This document shows, in pieces, positions 33,071-44,288 of a stretch of 64,000 nucleotides of DNA (its first letter is position 1; every line of letters starts with the position of its first letter). The DNA lies in assembly GCA_035771165.1 (NCBI GenBank), contig JAWNZC010000366.1, forward strand, positions 199,001 through 263,000, written 5' to 3'. A program made the position numbers and the translations under genes. Under the pieces are notes generated by a model. It did not search any database and was not told the origin of the DNA. It saw only the letters and a list, made by a program, of their open reading frames with translations. The stretch is from Paragorgia papillata. Its lineage: Eukaryota > Cnidaria > Anthozoa > Scleralcyonacea > Coralliidae.

Positions 33071-36000
33071 TTACTCTTTCTTAGGCTTCTCATCGTGTTG
33101 TTTCTTCCACGCCTGTTCCTCATTGTTGAGCTTGAATTTAATCGCCTTTACAATATCTTCTTCAATCACTTGACGTGGCATATCTGAATATTGCACATTT
33201 TTTGCATGCCCTATAGAACAAAAACAAAAAATAATTGTACTACCAATTCCCAAATGAAAACTGCTGCCAAAACGGGGTGCTTATCAAAATATCTTAAATA
33301 CTCATTACTAATTGAAGAAGCCTTTTCCAACATACATAATACTTTAATTATAACTTACCAATTAATGAAGTAGTATATGTGGCATCAAGCCTGGGCTTCA
33401 CTTGACCATTTTTTCCCCTTTTGTCCTTTATAGCTATGGGTGGCCATGTGCTCTCTGGACAGTGTAGCCCCCATGATACTTGCCACATAGGTCCCTACTT
33501 TCCTTATTTTAATTCTCTTCAACACTGTTTTTGATATTACCAAACCAGGTCCTAAGACAACCTACAAAAAAAATAGGTGCAAATTGTGGCTCAGGTTCGA
33601 TCCTTATACATATCTTTAAGATAAGTAATATATTCATATACGTAGTTCCGTTGGTTCAAAACATTTTCAGAATGTATTGCCTGATAACATAAAGTCACTT
33701 TGCCTATTCCAATCCAGACAATGTTTTCCAATTTTACTATGGCTAATGCCAGATAATTACAATAGTTCATACAATGTAAACGGTATGCTAGAACTTCTAG
33801 CAAAGAAAAAAACTGTAAAATACCATGCCTTAAGGTGGCTCCCTCGAGTGTTATGAGAGCACGCGAGCTGGTTACTAATTTGGCATTTTGGTGGAAAAAT
33901 TCTTGATAATTGTGAAAAAGTATGACATCACATGTGTAAAAAACCCCAAAAAGGAATGCAATTTTTACAGTTGTATACTGTATGTATATATAAGTAATAA
34001 CCTGATAATTGTTAAATTTAGGTGCATAGAATAGAAATAGTGATACATACCATATCAGAAGATATATTACTAGTACCAGGTGTTTCATCGATATCTTGGG
34101 TACATTCTACTGCATTGTCGGTGTGCTCATCCTCCTCTGGCATAAAATCGAATTCTTCTCCAGTGGAATTTTGACATGGTGTAATAGGTGACTGGTTGTG
34201 GAAAACTGGTTGTGTTGTTGGTTGTCATCAATATCTGGGAATTGGTTGTCACACAAGTTGCTGTGGGTGAAGTTCTGCCAGTTGCCATGGGTGAGGATCT
34301 GCCAGTTGCCATGGGTGAGGATCTGCCAGTTGCCATGGGTGAAGACCTGCCAATTGCTAATGGTGAAGATCTGCCAGATGACGATGACGATCCTGATGGT
34401 GAAAAGCTTCGTGTTGAGGCTGAAGACTCTCCAGATACTGGAGATGGCATTCTTGGAGCACCTTCCAAATTGGCTACATATCTCTTCAGTTTTTTCAGAG
34501 AGCTTTTCAAGTCTGCCAACAATTAGAAGCAAATAAAATAGATCAATAACTACTAAGTTGAAGATTTTGCTAGCTTGGGTTGTACAAACAAGTGAACAGT
34601 GAACTCAATAATTCATGTACCATTCTATGATTGGTGAGTGAATAACAGTCTAGCCATGGAGCTACAGTCAAAGGAACAACCTCAATTTGCTACTAAATGC
34701 AATTTTGATTGAAGTAAAACTTACCATCAGTGCTTGCAATATGGTCACGAAGTCTATCATTTTCTTTCTGCAGCATTTTGATTTTTTCCTCAATCACCTG
34801 ATTTTCTTTCTTATGCTTGCATTCATCATTACAAAACACATCTTCCTGTTGCTGGTTTTGCTATACATATACAATAAATTGAAATTTTATTGGCTTTGCA
34901 GGCCTTCAAATATGTTTTGCAGAGCAGCTAGTAAGACAAAATGCCTGCGAAGACTTTGAGTTGGACAAATATCCAACGACTTGAGACATTCAGCTCAAAA
35001 ATAAGCTTGAAGAGCTTATTAATATGAGTGCAAATTAATATTGACACAGTGACAATGTATTATTATAAGTAATATCATGCAATTACCTATTATTAAACCT
35101 CCCACTCACCTGGGTCATTTAGTAAAATTAGCCCGATTTACTAAATGGCCCAAGGTGAGCGGGAGGTGTAATAGCTGGTGCACCTAATTTCATGTTATTA
35201 ATTTGTAATTAATACAATTACCATGATTACCGAAGTGACTCAGGTTTATCATGATTACAGAAGTGACGAAAATTATGGGAATATATGAATATTATTGAGC
35301 ATGGGCAGAATTGCTTGTGCAGTCCCACGTGTAGCGAAAATGCGGTAAGAGTTTTGCAGACTTTTTAATGTACCTGTAAGGACATAGGGACATCTGGTTC
35401 AGTTGCTGGCATGCTTGCCAACAGCTGTCAACTTGTGTTGTCTATCATCAACACTGGGGACTCTCTAACATCCTTTTTCATTGTGACCAATACCATTGCT
35501 CAAATTAATCATCCACATGCAGTTTAATGAGGTAGGATTAGACTAATACAACCCTGTGCAATATCACATAGGGTTGTATTAGTCTAATCCTACCTCTACA
35601 TCTACATGTATTAAGTCAGTGAAGCCCTTTATGACATTGCACCAACTCATCAGAAAGTAAAGGAAAACGAGGTAATTATAGTATTACAAATGGTAAATAT
35701 GCACGATATTAAGGCAGATCTAGAGCTAAGATGGCTTCAGATCTAAGCTAACCCATTAAGGGGCAAGGACATATCTTCAGCACCCCACACTGCTCTACAG
35801 TTCATGTAGACAACAATACACTCTGATTGGACAATTAACTATAACCTCAATTTCACATGTGTCAGAAAGTTTGTCAGGCAGTTTCCTTCATGCACGGGTG
35901 GCGTGTGCTGTTAGGGCACTGCCTCTCACCAAACGTTGCACGGGTGGCGTGTGCTGGTAGGGCGCTGCCTCACCAAAAGTTAAGTCCGGTTCGACGGGGT

Positions 36001-37380
36001 TAGTACTTGGATGGGTGACCGTCTGGGAATAACCCTGTTCTCGAGCTTGGAACACTCATGTGAGTAGAGTTTAGTTGGTCTCTCCTGTGCTTCGAGGTTT
36101 TTTTTCCGGGTTATCCGGTTTTCCTCCCTCCATAAAATCAACACCTAGGTCTGTGATTCGTGGTCTGACATGTGTGTCATAAATGTGTCGTAGGGCCCTT
36201 GTGGGAAGAAGTAATTAAAATCTGTAATTTCACAAATTGGTCAGACAACATCCATGTCTGACCAATATTTTAAGGCTTGGCATCACAATAATCTATTCTC
36301 AATAATAATACTTACACAGCTAACAAAACATTTTTGCTTTATAAGAACCAAACATGAATTTGTCAAGTACAAACCTTGCATAATCTCTCCTTAATTATTC
36401 TAGCAAGACTGTCTGAACGGTTCAATTCAGCTTTCTTTGAGGCTGTTTTCAACCTTTTTGCAGCCACCGCAGGCTAAAAGGAGAAAGATTGGATAAGATT
36501 AGATGCTACAAGGAGAAAGATTAGATAATTACCCTATGATATATTTAAAAATTATGCAAAAACACACCATTGAAAAACAGATATCTTACCAGTTCTTCTG
36601 ACAGTTCTACATCATTATCGCTTTCATCAAAATACTTCGCATTATTTATCCGCTTACGACATCCTTTGCCTTTCTTTATCGGTGAAATATCCTCTCCTTT
36701 CATGACTTTCAGCAAATAGTCTTTATCATCTGTTTATATATAAGGAAATATAATATTTCTGAGATACAGGCTCAACCTGATGTGGGTAGTGGCAACTTAC
36801 AGTTAGTCTGTACCCCATACCCCAACTTACCGCATACCCTGCTGGCAATGCCCCCTCCCCCACACACAGTGGGGAAGACCATTTAGAGCATCATAAAATA
36901 GACAATTATTAGACAAATACAATCCTTTTTTATCAAATCCATCGAATGCAATCTGATAATGATCAACAGCTTTATATCATCTCAATAGTTATCTTGTTTG
37001 ATTGCAAGTCAATGTTAATATTTATTTATTGATTTACCACTTGCATTTTATATATTTTATAATTGTAACAAGACCAGTGACGATTAAAATGGCGTCCGTG
37101 TGGACTTTATAGAACACATATAGAACACAATAGTATCCCACTTTAATATGACAATACAACCAAAAGATTGTTCCTGTAAAAAGATTAATCACCAACCTGA
37201 AACCTTTATTATCTCAGCAGGGACCTTAGACGATTTTCCTTTTGCTCTCCATAGAACTAAAGTTTTAATTCCCTCAACGGCATCATTTTCTTTTATATGT
37301 TCGTCATCAAGGACGACATCAGAGTAAGGAATAACATCCCACATATTCTCCTGATAGAAATGCACTAAAGCAAAAGCCAT
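33071..37380 (-). CDS. BEN-domain protein gene, seven exons, two single-base frame breaks
   Basis: Exons are 37380-37197, 36729-36590, 36473-36375, 34860-34725, 34512-34051, 33561-33359 and 33210-33071. All introns are GT-AG and phases agree except for one extra base in exon 5 (near 34185) and one in exon 6 (near 33425). Removing both gives 453 codons plus stop. The N-terminal region (ALVHFYQENMWDVIPYSDVV, then VLWRAKGKS) is a small beta-rich module seen in BEN-type proteins. Then come basic (KKGKGCRKR) and coiled-coil exons, a Ser/Pro region with GRSSPMAT repeats, and the BEN domain (VVLGPGLVISKTVLKRI ... KPRLDATYTTSLIG). BEN domains bind DNA and recruit chromatin factors in the nucleus. Family call is by pattern; the breaks may be sequencing errors. 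Confidence 0.7.
34263..34376 (-). repeat. Coding tandem repeat GRSSPMAT (24 nt)
   Basis: Three identical and two diverged copies of a 24-base unit inside exon 5 of the BEN gene encode a Ser/Pro-rich linker. Frames on the opposite strand that look repetitive here are shadows. Confidence 0.85.
35098..35166. repeat. Intronic hairpin with about 29-bp arms
   Basis: CCTCCCACTCACCTGGGTCA on the left pairs with TGGCCCAAGGTGAGCGGGAGG-type sequence on the right. The arms end in TTTAGTAAA/TTTACTAAA around a 10-base loop, with two or three mismatches. It lies in intron 4 of the BEN gene. Confidence 0.75.
35529..35596. repeat. Intronic near-perfect hairpin (26-bp uninterrupted stem)
   Basis: GAGGTAGGATTAGACTAATA and its exact complement frame a short CAATAT loop. 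After 26 perfect pairs the stem continues as TGTG/CACA with a two-base bulge. It is short enough for a miRNA-like precursor or a small foldback element. It lies in intron 4 of the BEN gene. Confidence 0.75.
35892..36230 (+). mobile_element. 5S rRNA-derived SINE (SINE3-like)
   Basis: The segment GGTTAGTACTTGGATGGGTG through ACCGTCTGGGAATAACC (about 35976-36040) matches the 3' half of 5S rRNA, including its internal promoter region. Upstream is a 46-bp tandem duplication starting GCACGGGTGGCGTGTGCTG (35892 and 35938). Downstream is a tail with TTCCGGGTTATCCGGTTTTCCTCCC-like sequence, which resembles a conserved central domain found in many marine invertebrate SINEs (memory). It is intronic in the BEN gene. 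Confidence 0.65.
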
Positions 37381-38584
37381 GTTTCTTGAATATTACGTTT
37401 GAGAGAGTGGCGAACTGCTGAGAAATAGAAAAGACTTTCGAAATGGCCGCCAAAACTTGAAATGAATTGCTGTACGCCGAGGCACGGCCGAGGTCACTCA
37501 TCACGTGTTCAGATGCATGACGCAATAGACGAGTATTCCCATTTTTGGGCATGGTCGTGTAGGCTCGTGTTGGATTCGTGTACTCGTGCAACGATCGTAA
37601 CGGCGGAGATACATATGACACGAGAGCATTTGTTCGATCGAGAACTCGGAGGATAAACCATAAACTAAATATAGGACATCACTACTGCTTCCCAATTGCC
37701 ATCTTCCATCATCTATTGGTCGAGGTAAGGGTAAGTATTTAGTACTTGAATAGTCACATACTTAAGAATTACTGTAATCGTGCTTGTAATATCGCCTGCT
37801 GTAATTTAATATATAAGACAACCGGAAGCAGAAGAAAAAATGTGGTTTTATTAAATACTCGATCTTAAAAATTTTTGAAGATAACTTAATGCAGGGCTTG
37901 TCCAATTATGAAGAAAGAGAAGCGAAAGGTTTTGCTGATCTATGACCAAGAATAAGTTCAAATGCTGGCAATCATTCGTTAGAATATGGAAGTGTATTTA
38001 GGAGTGGTATTTTAATACAGTGTTGGCAACCTTGCTTTCTTTGAAATATATTAAAGGGGTGGACCATTAGATTTTTGATGGGGGTTGTATGATTTTTTAG
38101 CTGCTTGATGTTTTCAACATCAAAATACTTAAAACAATACCCATTTTTTGATTGCTCGATTCAACCAGTATTTTTTAAATACTGTATAAGAGCTTGCTTG
38201 ATATTTTTTTTTTTGTATTTACATGTTCCACACATTAATAATCTAATTGTTCTCCCCTAAACTGATTGTATAAAGTGCTGCATGCGATTATCGATTTTAA
38301 AATAAACAGCATGAGAGCTCAGATGTATGTAAACCACAAGGGCAATTGTCAAGTTATACAGTAGATTCTTGAGTGTTATAACTCGATAATCACGCTGCAT
38401 CTATTTCTTTTGTAAATTAATGCCTTTAATTTTTTCTTATTTTTGTATAAAATAATGTCAACAAAACCAAGAAAAAAATCCATGCCAAGAAAACATTATC
38501 TGTTTTGGGAACTTGAGCATGTTATTGTACTATCTAGTGCCATGCATAGGCTCATTGCACTAGATTGCAGTTAGTATTGTGATT
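37381..38584. other. Upstream region of the BEN gene, no gene found
   Basis: Contains the presumed BEN promoter near 37400-37700, which is slightly richer in CG dinucleotides than its surroundings. Small open frames on both strands lack support. Confidence 0.4.
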
Positions 38585-38913
38585 TACAGTCAAACCGGAT
38601 ATTCTTTCCTGCACAACCTTGCAATATTGACAGCAACATTGTAATGTTGACTTGCAAATGTACACCGCGATTTCTTTGCAAGTTGCTAAATATTTGTCTT
38701 TTACTGTAAATATCGAATTTCACTTAACATGAAGTTTACTTAGAGTTAATTGTTCTGACATTCAATAGAACTTCATATTATGTGAAGTTCGATATTTAAA
38801 ATGTGAATTTTTAGCAACTTGCCAAGCTCGCTGTGTACCATTTGCATGTCAACATTGCAATGTTGCTGTTAATAATGCAAGGTCATGTGGGAAAGAACAT
38901 CCAGTTTGACTGT
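38585..38913. mobile_element. Palindromic MITE (about 330 bp)
   Basis: The left half starting ACAGTCAAACCGGATATTC is the imperfect reverse complement of the right half ending CATCCAGTTTGACTGT, over nearly its full length. ACAGTCAAAC ends are typical of Tc1/mariner-type foldback MITEs. It has no coding capacity. Confidence 0.85.
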
Positions 38914-39202
38914 GATAGACTTGTATCCAGCTATTCATTCTGTAATCCAGCAGTGGCTAGAAGTGCCACTTGCCTATTACCACAAGCTCACAATGTATTT
39001 CAACATAAATGATAAGCACAGAAAATACTGTTGGTTTTTTTTTAGCATTCAATAAATAGATGTTGCCATTTAGTGGACATACTGACTGCCCAACATTATG
39101 TTTAGGGTTATGTTTTTTTGCAAATAGAAGTTTTGAATTAAAATGGGTTGTCTTTAATTAATAGGTGACGTGTGCAATGTAATTTCACTCATAGCTACCA
39201 GT

Positions 39203-42200
39203 ATGTCAAAAAGAAGGTATAAAGAATATTTGAGGGAGGATACAGCTGTTGTTCCTAGAACTACACGTTGGAGAAGTGAAGCAGAGTACATTGCTGAACC
39301 AAACAGTCTACAACAACCTGAGACAAACAATCACTTTGCCTACATGTATAAACACAGTCCAATCTGAGAGACTCATTGAACTAAGCTATCCTTCATGTGA
39401 TGAGGATGAGCTGGACATTGATGAACCAGCTTCCTTTGTTGACCATTTTCCTTCTGATACAGAAAGTGAACATGCCTATAGCAGTATTAGCAGTGATATC
39501 TTTGAAGAAAGCAGTGATATATTCAATGAAGGTGCTGAATATAGCAGCAATGATAATGAAGAAGACCACAACTTTGGTTTTGTAAGTGGTGGGAATCAAC
39601 CAATTTATGAGGGTGCAGATCTGACACACAATCAGTCACTATTGCTTTTAATGTCATTTGTACTGAAGCACCAACTGACAGATCAAGCACTGAATGATTT
39701 TCTAACCATAATGAACATGCACTTACCTAATGTTGTACCTGAGACAAAATACCTCTTCTACAAGAAGTTTAATCACCAAACTTTTGTCCGTCATTACTTT
39801 TGTGGAGATTGCACATTCTACTTTGGACCAAGCGATATGTGTGATGCAGATACAGTGTGCTCATGCCATGTTTCAAAGTCTGTGGAAACTGCCAAGATGA
39901 ATAAATGGTATTTTTCATATTGGTTACTCCAGTCTCAACTTACGTTATTACTACAAGATGATACCATTGCCGACTGTCTACTCAACCAAAACTGAGAAGG
40001 ATCATGGTGATTGTATAACAGATGCTACAGATGGGGATCTGTACAAACAGCTCAAAGAAGTTCACGGTTATGGGCCCAACGACATCTCACTGCTATGGAA
40101 TGCTGATGGAGTTCCTGTATTCCGGTATGTGGTTTTCTGTAATGTTTGACTTTACACTTGTAAGTAGTGCAGATGTGTGAATTATAGAGTTTGACTTAAG
40201 GTGGCTCCCTAGGGTTTTTATATATGTATAACTACTGGTACTGTACTAGACCACACTATCAGTTAGTTATGTGCTGCTTTGTCTTTTTTTTTCGCCAGGT
40301 CATCTAATCAGGATCTTTGGCCAATCCACTGCACTGTTCTAGAGCTGCCTGTAGATCTGCGAAAGAACAACATAATCATGCCGGCATTATGGTTTTCAAA
40401 ATGTAAACTTAACATGGACCTTCTCCTTCATCCATTTGTTGAAGAAACAGAACATTTAGCAACTCAAGGTAATGATACAGTAAGCTGAATGGTGTGGGAT
40501 ATTTCTCCAAAGTAATGATGCCATGTTGATATTAATGTTGTATTGTTCTCATTGTTACTGCTAAAACTGGCGAACCAATACATCAGACCAGTACATTCTC
40601 TGCGTACATACATCTTACCAATCTATCAGTAATTTCTTGTGTATAAAATTAGCACTGAGAATGATTCCGCGGCTATTCATTGCTTTTGTGTATCCGGTTT
40701 ATTTTTGTACAGTAACCATGGTATTGGTTAGCGAGTTTGTGCAATAAATTTACCCACTGTAATGGAAGAGACAGGTATATATAATTGTTGGCAATGTGGA
40801 GTGTACATTTACGTAACAAGACGAATCTTTAATTTTCTTATAGGTTTTTTGTTCAATGGTCGCCGTGTTCGGGTTTTTGCACCTATTTGTTCAGCTGATG
40901 CCCCTGCAAGGCCGAAACTGAAAAATACAAAGCAGTTCAATGGGATCTGTGGTTGTGATTGGTGTCTTCATCCAGGTATGTTTTTACAAGTGCAGGGCAT
41001 GAGATTTGAAATTTTCAATAATTATAGGCTTTTTATTAGTATAAATGTGTTTAAAACATTTTTGCATGGTGCTGGTATTCGATTTTTAGCATATCAATAT
41101 TGTATTCTAGGAATACAAGTGGTCCGCGGTAAAGGCTATGCCAGAGCATACCCATTTGATGAGGCTCAAAAAGAACGAACCCAACAAGAGATGGAATTAT
41201 TTGCAGTACAAGCCCTGGAGAAGAAAACCCCCCAGTATGGTGTAAAGGGACCAAGTATGCTTTCCAGAATTAGTCACTTTGACTTAGTAAATGGTTTTGT
41301 CCCTGACTTCTTGCACTGTGCCCTACTTGGAGTGGCACGTCAACTTACGTCCTTGTGGTTTGAGACCAGCAACCATGAAAACCCTTGGTACATTGGACAG
41401 CCTTCCAAACAAGCAATGTACGACACCAACCTAAAGAACATTGCTGTTCCGAAAGAAGTCAGACGGTTGCCACGATCAATAACAACACGTGAACACTGGA
41501 AAGCCAATGAGTACAAAACTTTTGTCCTCTATTATTCTCTTATTGTTTTACAAGGTATTCTACCCTTGCCATTTTTGAATCACTATTTTTCGTTTGTATG
41601 GAGTCTTCATAAGCTGCTTGGCACCTGTATTTCACCAGACGACTTGATGAAAGTCAAAGCTGCACTCGATTTCTTCATTGTCAAGATGGAAGAGCTGTAT
41701 GGAGTTGGTAATTGCACGTTCAATGTCCACCAGTTGTCTCACCTGGCTAAAAGTACACAGATGTGTGGGCCGTTGTGGGCAGTTTCTACTTTCACTTTTG
41801 AAAGTAACAATGCCATCTTGAAGAAAATGATTCAGGGAACACAGTATGTTTCTGACCAGGTATGCCAAACATATGCTATCATGAAGACTTTGCCTGTTTT
41901 CATGAAACAAAGTGTCCAAGGAAATGAGCATGTAAACGAAGTCTTACAGAAGCTAATACATGGGAAAACCGAAACAAGAAGAGCTGTAAGACTAGCTGAG
42001 AATCTAATGGCGTTAAGCAACGCGAAGATTCGGGATATTTCCATTGAGGAAAGTGTATCCTTGACAGAGGCTGCTGGTGGAGTAGTGAACAAAGGTGTGT
42101 ATGAATACAACCGATTCATATGGAATGGAAAGCTTTATGATACTGAACAGTATCAGAGATCTGCCAAACGTAAAAACTGCTATATCAAAGCAAGAAGTCA

Positions 42201-42514
42201 AGGCAGAACATTGTACTGTAAAATAAAAGGTTTAGTTACTTTAAAGCAATGTAATTGTGCCATCCAGCATCATGAGCAATGTGCCTGTTGTAAATATAAT
42301 GTTCCGACGTGCAGGCCTATTAACATTGTAAATAATAGATTGTTCAGGTGTGCTCTTTTCAATATAGCTTCTGAATTTTTTATCAGAGGTATCAGAATCT
42401 TCACAACTAGTTGTTTCACTACAATTGCATGAAATAGTGAGCAAGTGTATTAAAGTTGAGCACAACAACAAAATGTACCTTATTGACATGCCGAATATGG
42501 TTGAGATGGAATAA
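39203..42514 (+). CDS. tnp2-type CACTA/EnSpm transposase gene, four exons, three +1 frame breaks
   Basis: Exons are 39203-40124, 40299-40468, 40844-40975 and 41111-42514; all junctions are GT-AG with matching phases. Frame breaks occur near 39355, near 39990 (an A run) and near 42380 (a T run), each one extra base; without them there are 874 codons. The N-terminus is acidic. Exon 1 then has a zinc-ligand region (CGDCTFYFG, CSCHVS) and LLWNADGVPVF. Exon 3 has ICSADAPARP and QFNGICGCDWCLHPG, hallmarks of tnp2. Exon 4 has FDLVNGFVPDFLHCALLGV, then the region usually called DUF4218 (HWKANEYKTFVLYYS, FNVHQLSHLAKS, FESNNAILKKMIQGT). It would cut and paste a CACTA element in the nucleus. Element ends were not identified. 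Confidence 0.82.
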
Positions 42515-42678
42515 TGGTATTCTTGTATATCCTAAGAACTATTTATTCTGTAAATATTTATTCTGTAATTTTATATAATAGTTATTCGAGTGTATTATAG
42601 TGTAGTTATAGCTTAATTGTTAATTAATGGAAATAAACTAAACTGGCCATATCATTAAATCTGTATTGGTTTTCTTTA
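42515..42678. other. 3' flank of the transposase gene
   Basis: AT-rich sequence. A repeated TTTATTCTGTAA occurs twice near 42541-42572, and an AATAAAC near 42633 could serve as a polyadenylation signal. Confidence 0.35.
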
Positions 42679-42870
42679 ACTTAACTTAACCCTTTCAACC
42701 CTTGGTGTTAGCCAGAGTAAAATACTAAAAGAGAATTCCGGATTGAGAGGGTTAATTGAGATAGGTTTTAACCCTTTCAATCCTAGCAGCCTCCCAATAT
42801 GACGAGTAAAATCGTCTGGCATTAGCCAGAGTAAAATACTAAAAGGGAATTCAGGGTTGAGAGGGTTAAT
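42679..42870. repeat. Two tandem copies of an inverted-repeat element (AACCCTTTCAA ... TTGAGAGGGTT)
   Basis: Each copy runs from TTAACCCTTTCAA through AGCCAGAGTAAAATACTAAAAG to TTGAGAGGGTTAA, so its ends are inverted repeats. The second copy has about 30 extra bases between its left end and the shared core. It is a foldback-type short element. Confidence 0.7.
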
Positions 42871-43298
42871 GAATTCTGACAAACATTTTCATCATTCTAG
42901 CATTTTCTAAAGTATGAATGTAATCTGACCAGACTAAAACCATAGTTAGAAAAATTGTGATGGTGAAATTACGGGTGTCACCAATGAGACCAGTTGCGAA
43001 AAATGCTACTACCAGGACAACCCTGAGAAAGATTAATATTGGCATTTCCTTCCGATTAGATATTAATCTAGTGAAACCATTGTTTATGACTAAAACTAGA
43101 TCACTATTGTTTGTAGAAAATCAACTATATAATTTCTTCTAAAAAAGAACTACTACATAAACTACCATATATAGTACAGTAAAAACCCGCTAACAAGAAC
43201 CTACATTTTACCAAATCAGCCTGGGATAGGTTCTTATATTCTTATATAATAAATTCTTAATTTCAGCCTGAGGTTCTTAATAGTGCTAGGTTCTTGAA

Positions 43299-43530
43299 AA
43301 AAAAGTGGCCTTTGTGGGTGGCCTTTGTGGAACACCGATGGCCTTTGTGGATAAAGAGTCCACAAAGGCCATTCCACAAAGGCCACTTTTTTTTCCAAGT
43401 GGCCTTTGTGGATGTGGCCTTTGTGGATTTTCGGTCCCTGAAAAAAGTGGCCTTTGTGGACGTTTCAGGGACCGGTTCCTGGCTTAGTGGCCTTTGTGGA
43501 TTTTTTTTTGGTGGCCTTTGTGGATTTGGT
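43299..43530. repeat. GGCCTTTGTGGA repeat cluster with inverted copies
   Basis: Eight direct copies of GGCCTTTGTGG and two inverted copies (CCACAAAGGCC, near 43360-43383) are scattered between A/T runs and GGTCCCTGAAAAAA-type linkers. The inverted pair and its neighbours can fold into a hairpin. The valine/phenylalanine-rich open frame here is only a translation of the repeat. Confidence 0.85.
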
Positions 43531-44288
43531 CCCTGATCAAATATCTATATTTAGAAACGGTAGGTTGCTATGGTAACATGATTTTTGTATTTAGATCCTA
43601 ATTGTGTCTAACATATGTAAGCTTGGAATTTGTATCTTAAATAGCTTAGTCTCTACATAGTATAATTTTGCCTTTTTTTGCATAATCAGCAAAAAATACA
43701 GTTTTCAAAAAAATTTTAAAATTTTAAAAAAAGGGTCTTAAATTCCATAACAGAAAATGATCAGCATCGCACGGAGACCCTAAAAAACGTGGTCCCACGG
43801 GTATTTTTCGTTTTTTTCGTAAAAAAACGCGTTGAGAACGCGCGGCGTTTCGCTAAGAATTTTCCTCCGGCCAGTAAAAGGTATTTTTTTTTGGCGACCG
43901 AGCATGGTATAGTGGGTTATTAAACGGAATTTCGACGATTGACTGAAAAAAAATAAAGAAAAAAATAAAAGAAAACAGGATTTTTAAATAATTGAAAATT
44001 TGGACTTCGCTGTAAATTTCCCACCTGCCAGAAAAATGTACTTTTTTTCGCCGGCGTAACCAACCGTGAGACAAATAAAGATAACACAGGATAACAAATT
44101 TTAATTGGCAAATGCAATCTTTAATATAAACAATTAATTACATTAGTTACATTAATTACATTATTTTCTTCGTTGAAATGTTCTTCAAAAATAAGTGAAG
44201 GCTGCTTGCCCTTCGCTTTGCCACCCCACCATCCTTCCTTTTTCTCAAAGAGTTAAGACGTTTCTATAAGAACAAATATAGGTACATT
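43531..44288. other. Transition zone between genes and satellite
   Basis: A/T-homopolymer-rich. There are two loosely similar blocks near 43865-43900 and 44020-44060 (GCCAG, AAAA, GTA, a T run, then GGCGACC or GCCGGCGTAACC), and a short TTACATTA tandem at 44134-44165. No gene found. Confidence 0.4.

Noticed and set aside
33591..34088. 165-codon minus-strand hydrophobic frame
   Set aside because: It is AT-rich intron sequence between exons 5 and 6 of the BEN gene, and overlaps the true exon 5 end in another frame.
34188..34536. Plus-strand frames with repeated VAMGEDLP-type sequence
   Set aside because: They are shadows of the GRSSPMAT coding repeat on the minus strand, which is supported by splice sites and neighbouring exons.
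35892..36040. Functional 5S rRNA gene
   Set aside because: The 5' half of 5S is absent and replaced by a duplicated unrelated segment.
40762..41110. Start of a single long frame at 40762 through 41110
   Set aside because: The frame happens to stay open through two introns; exon borders at 40844, 40975 and 41111 fit GT-AG sites and the tnp2 motif order.
42930..43200. Right-hand partner for the AACTATAGTT cluster (possible CACTA right end)
   Set aside because: There are only a few loose CATAGTT/AACTATA matches and no convincing inverted terminal repeat with the left cluster.
43294..43536. 80-codon frame rich in VAFVD/PLW
   Set aside because: It is only the translation of the GGCCTTTGTGGA repeat.
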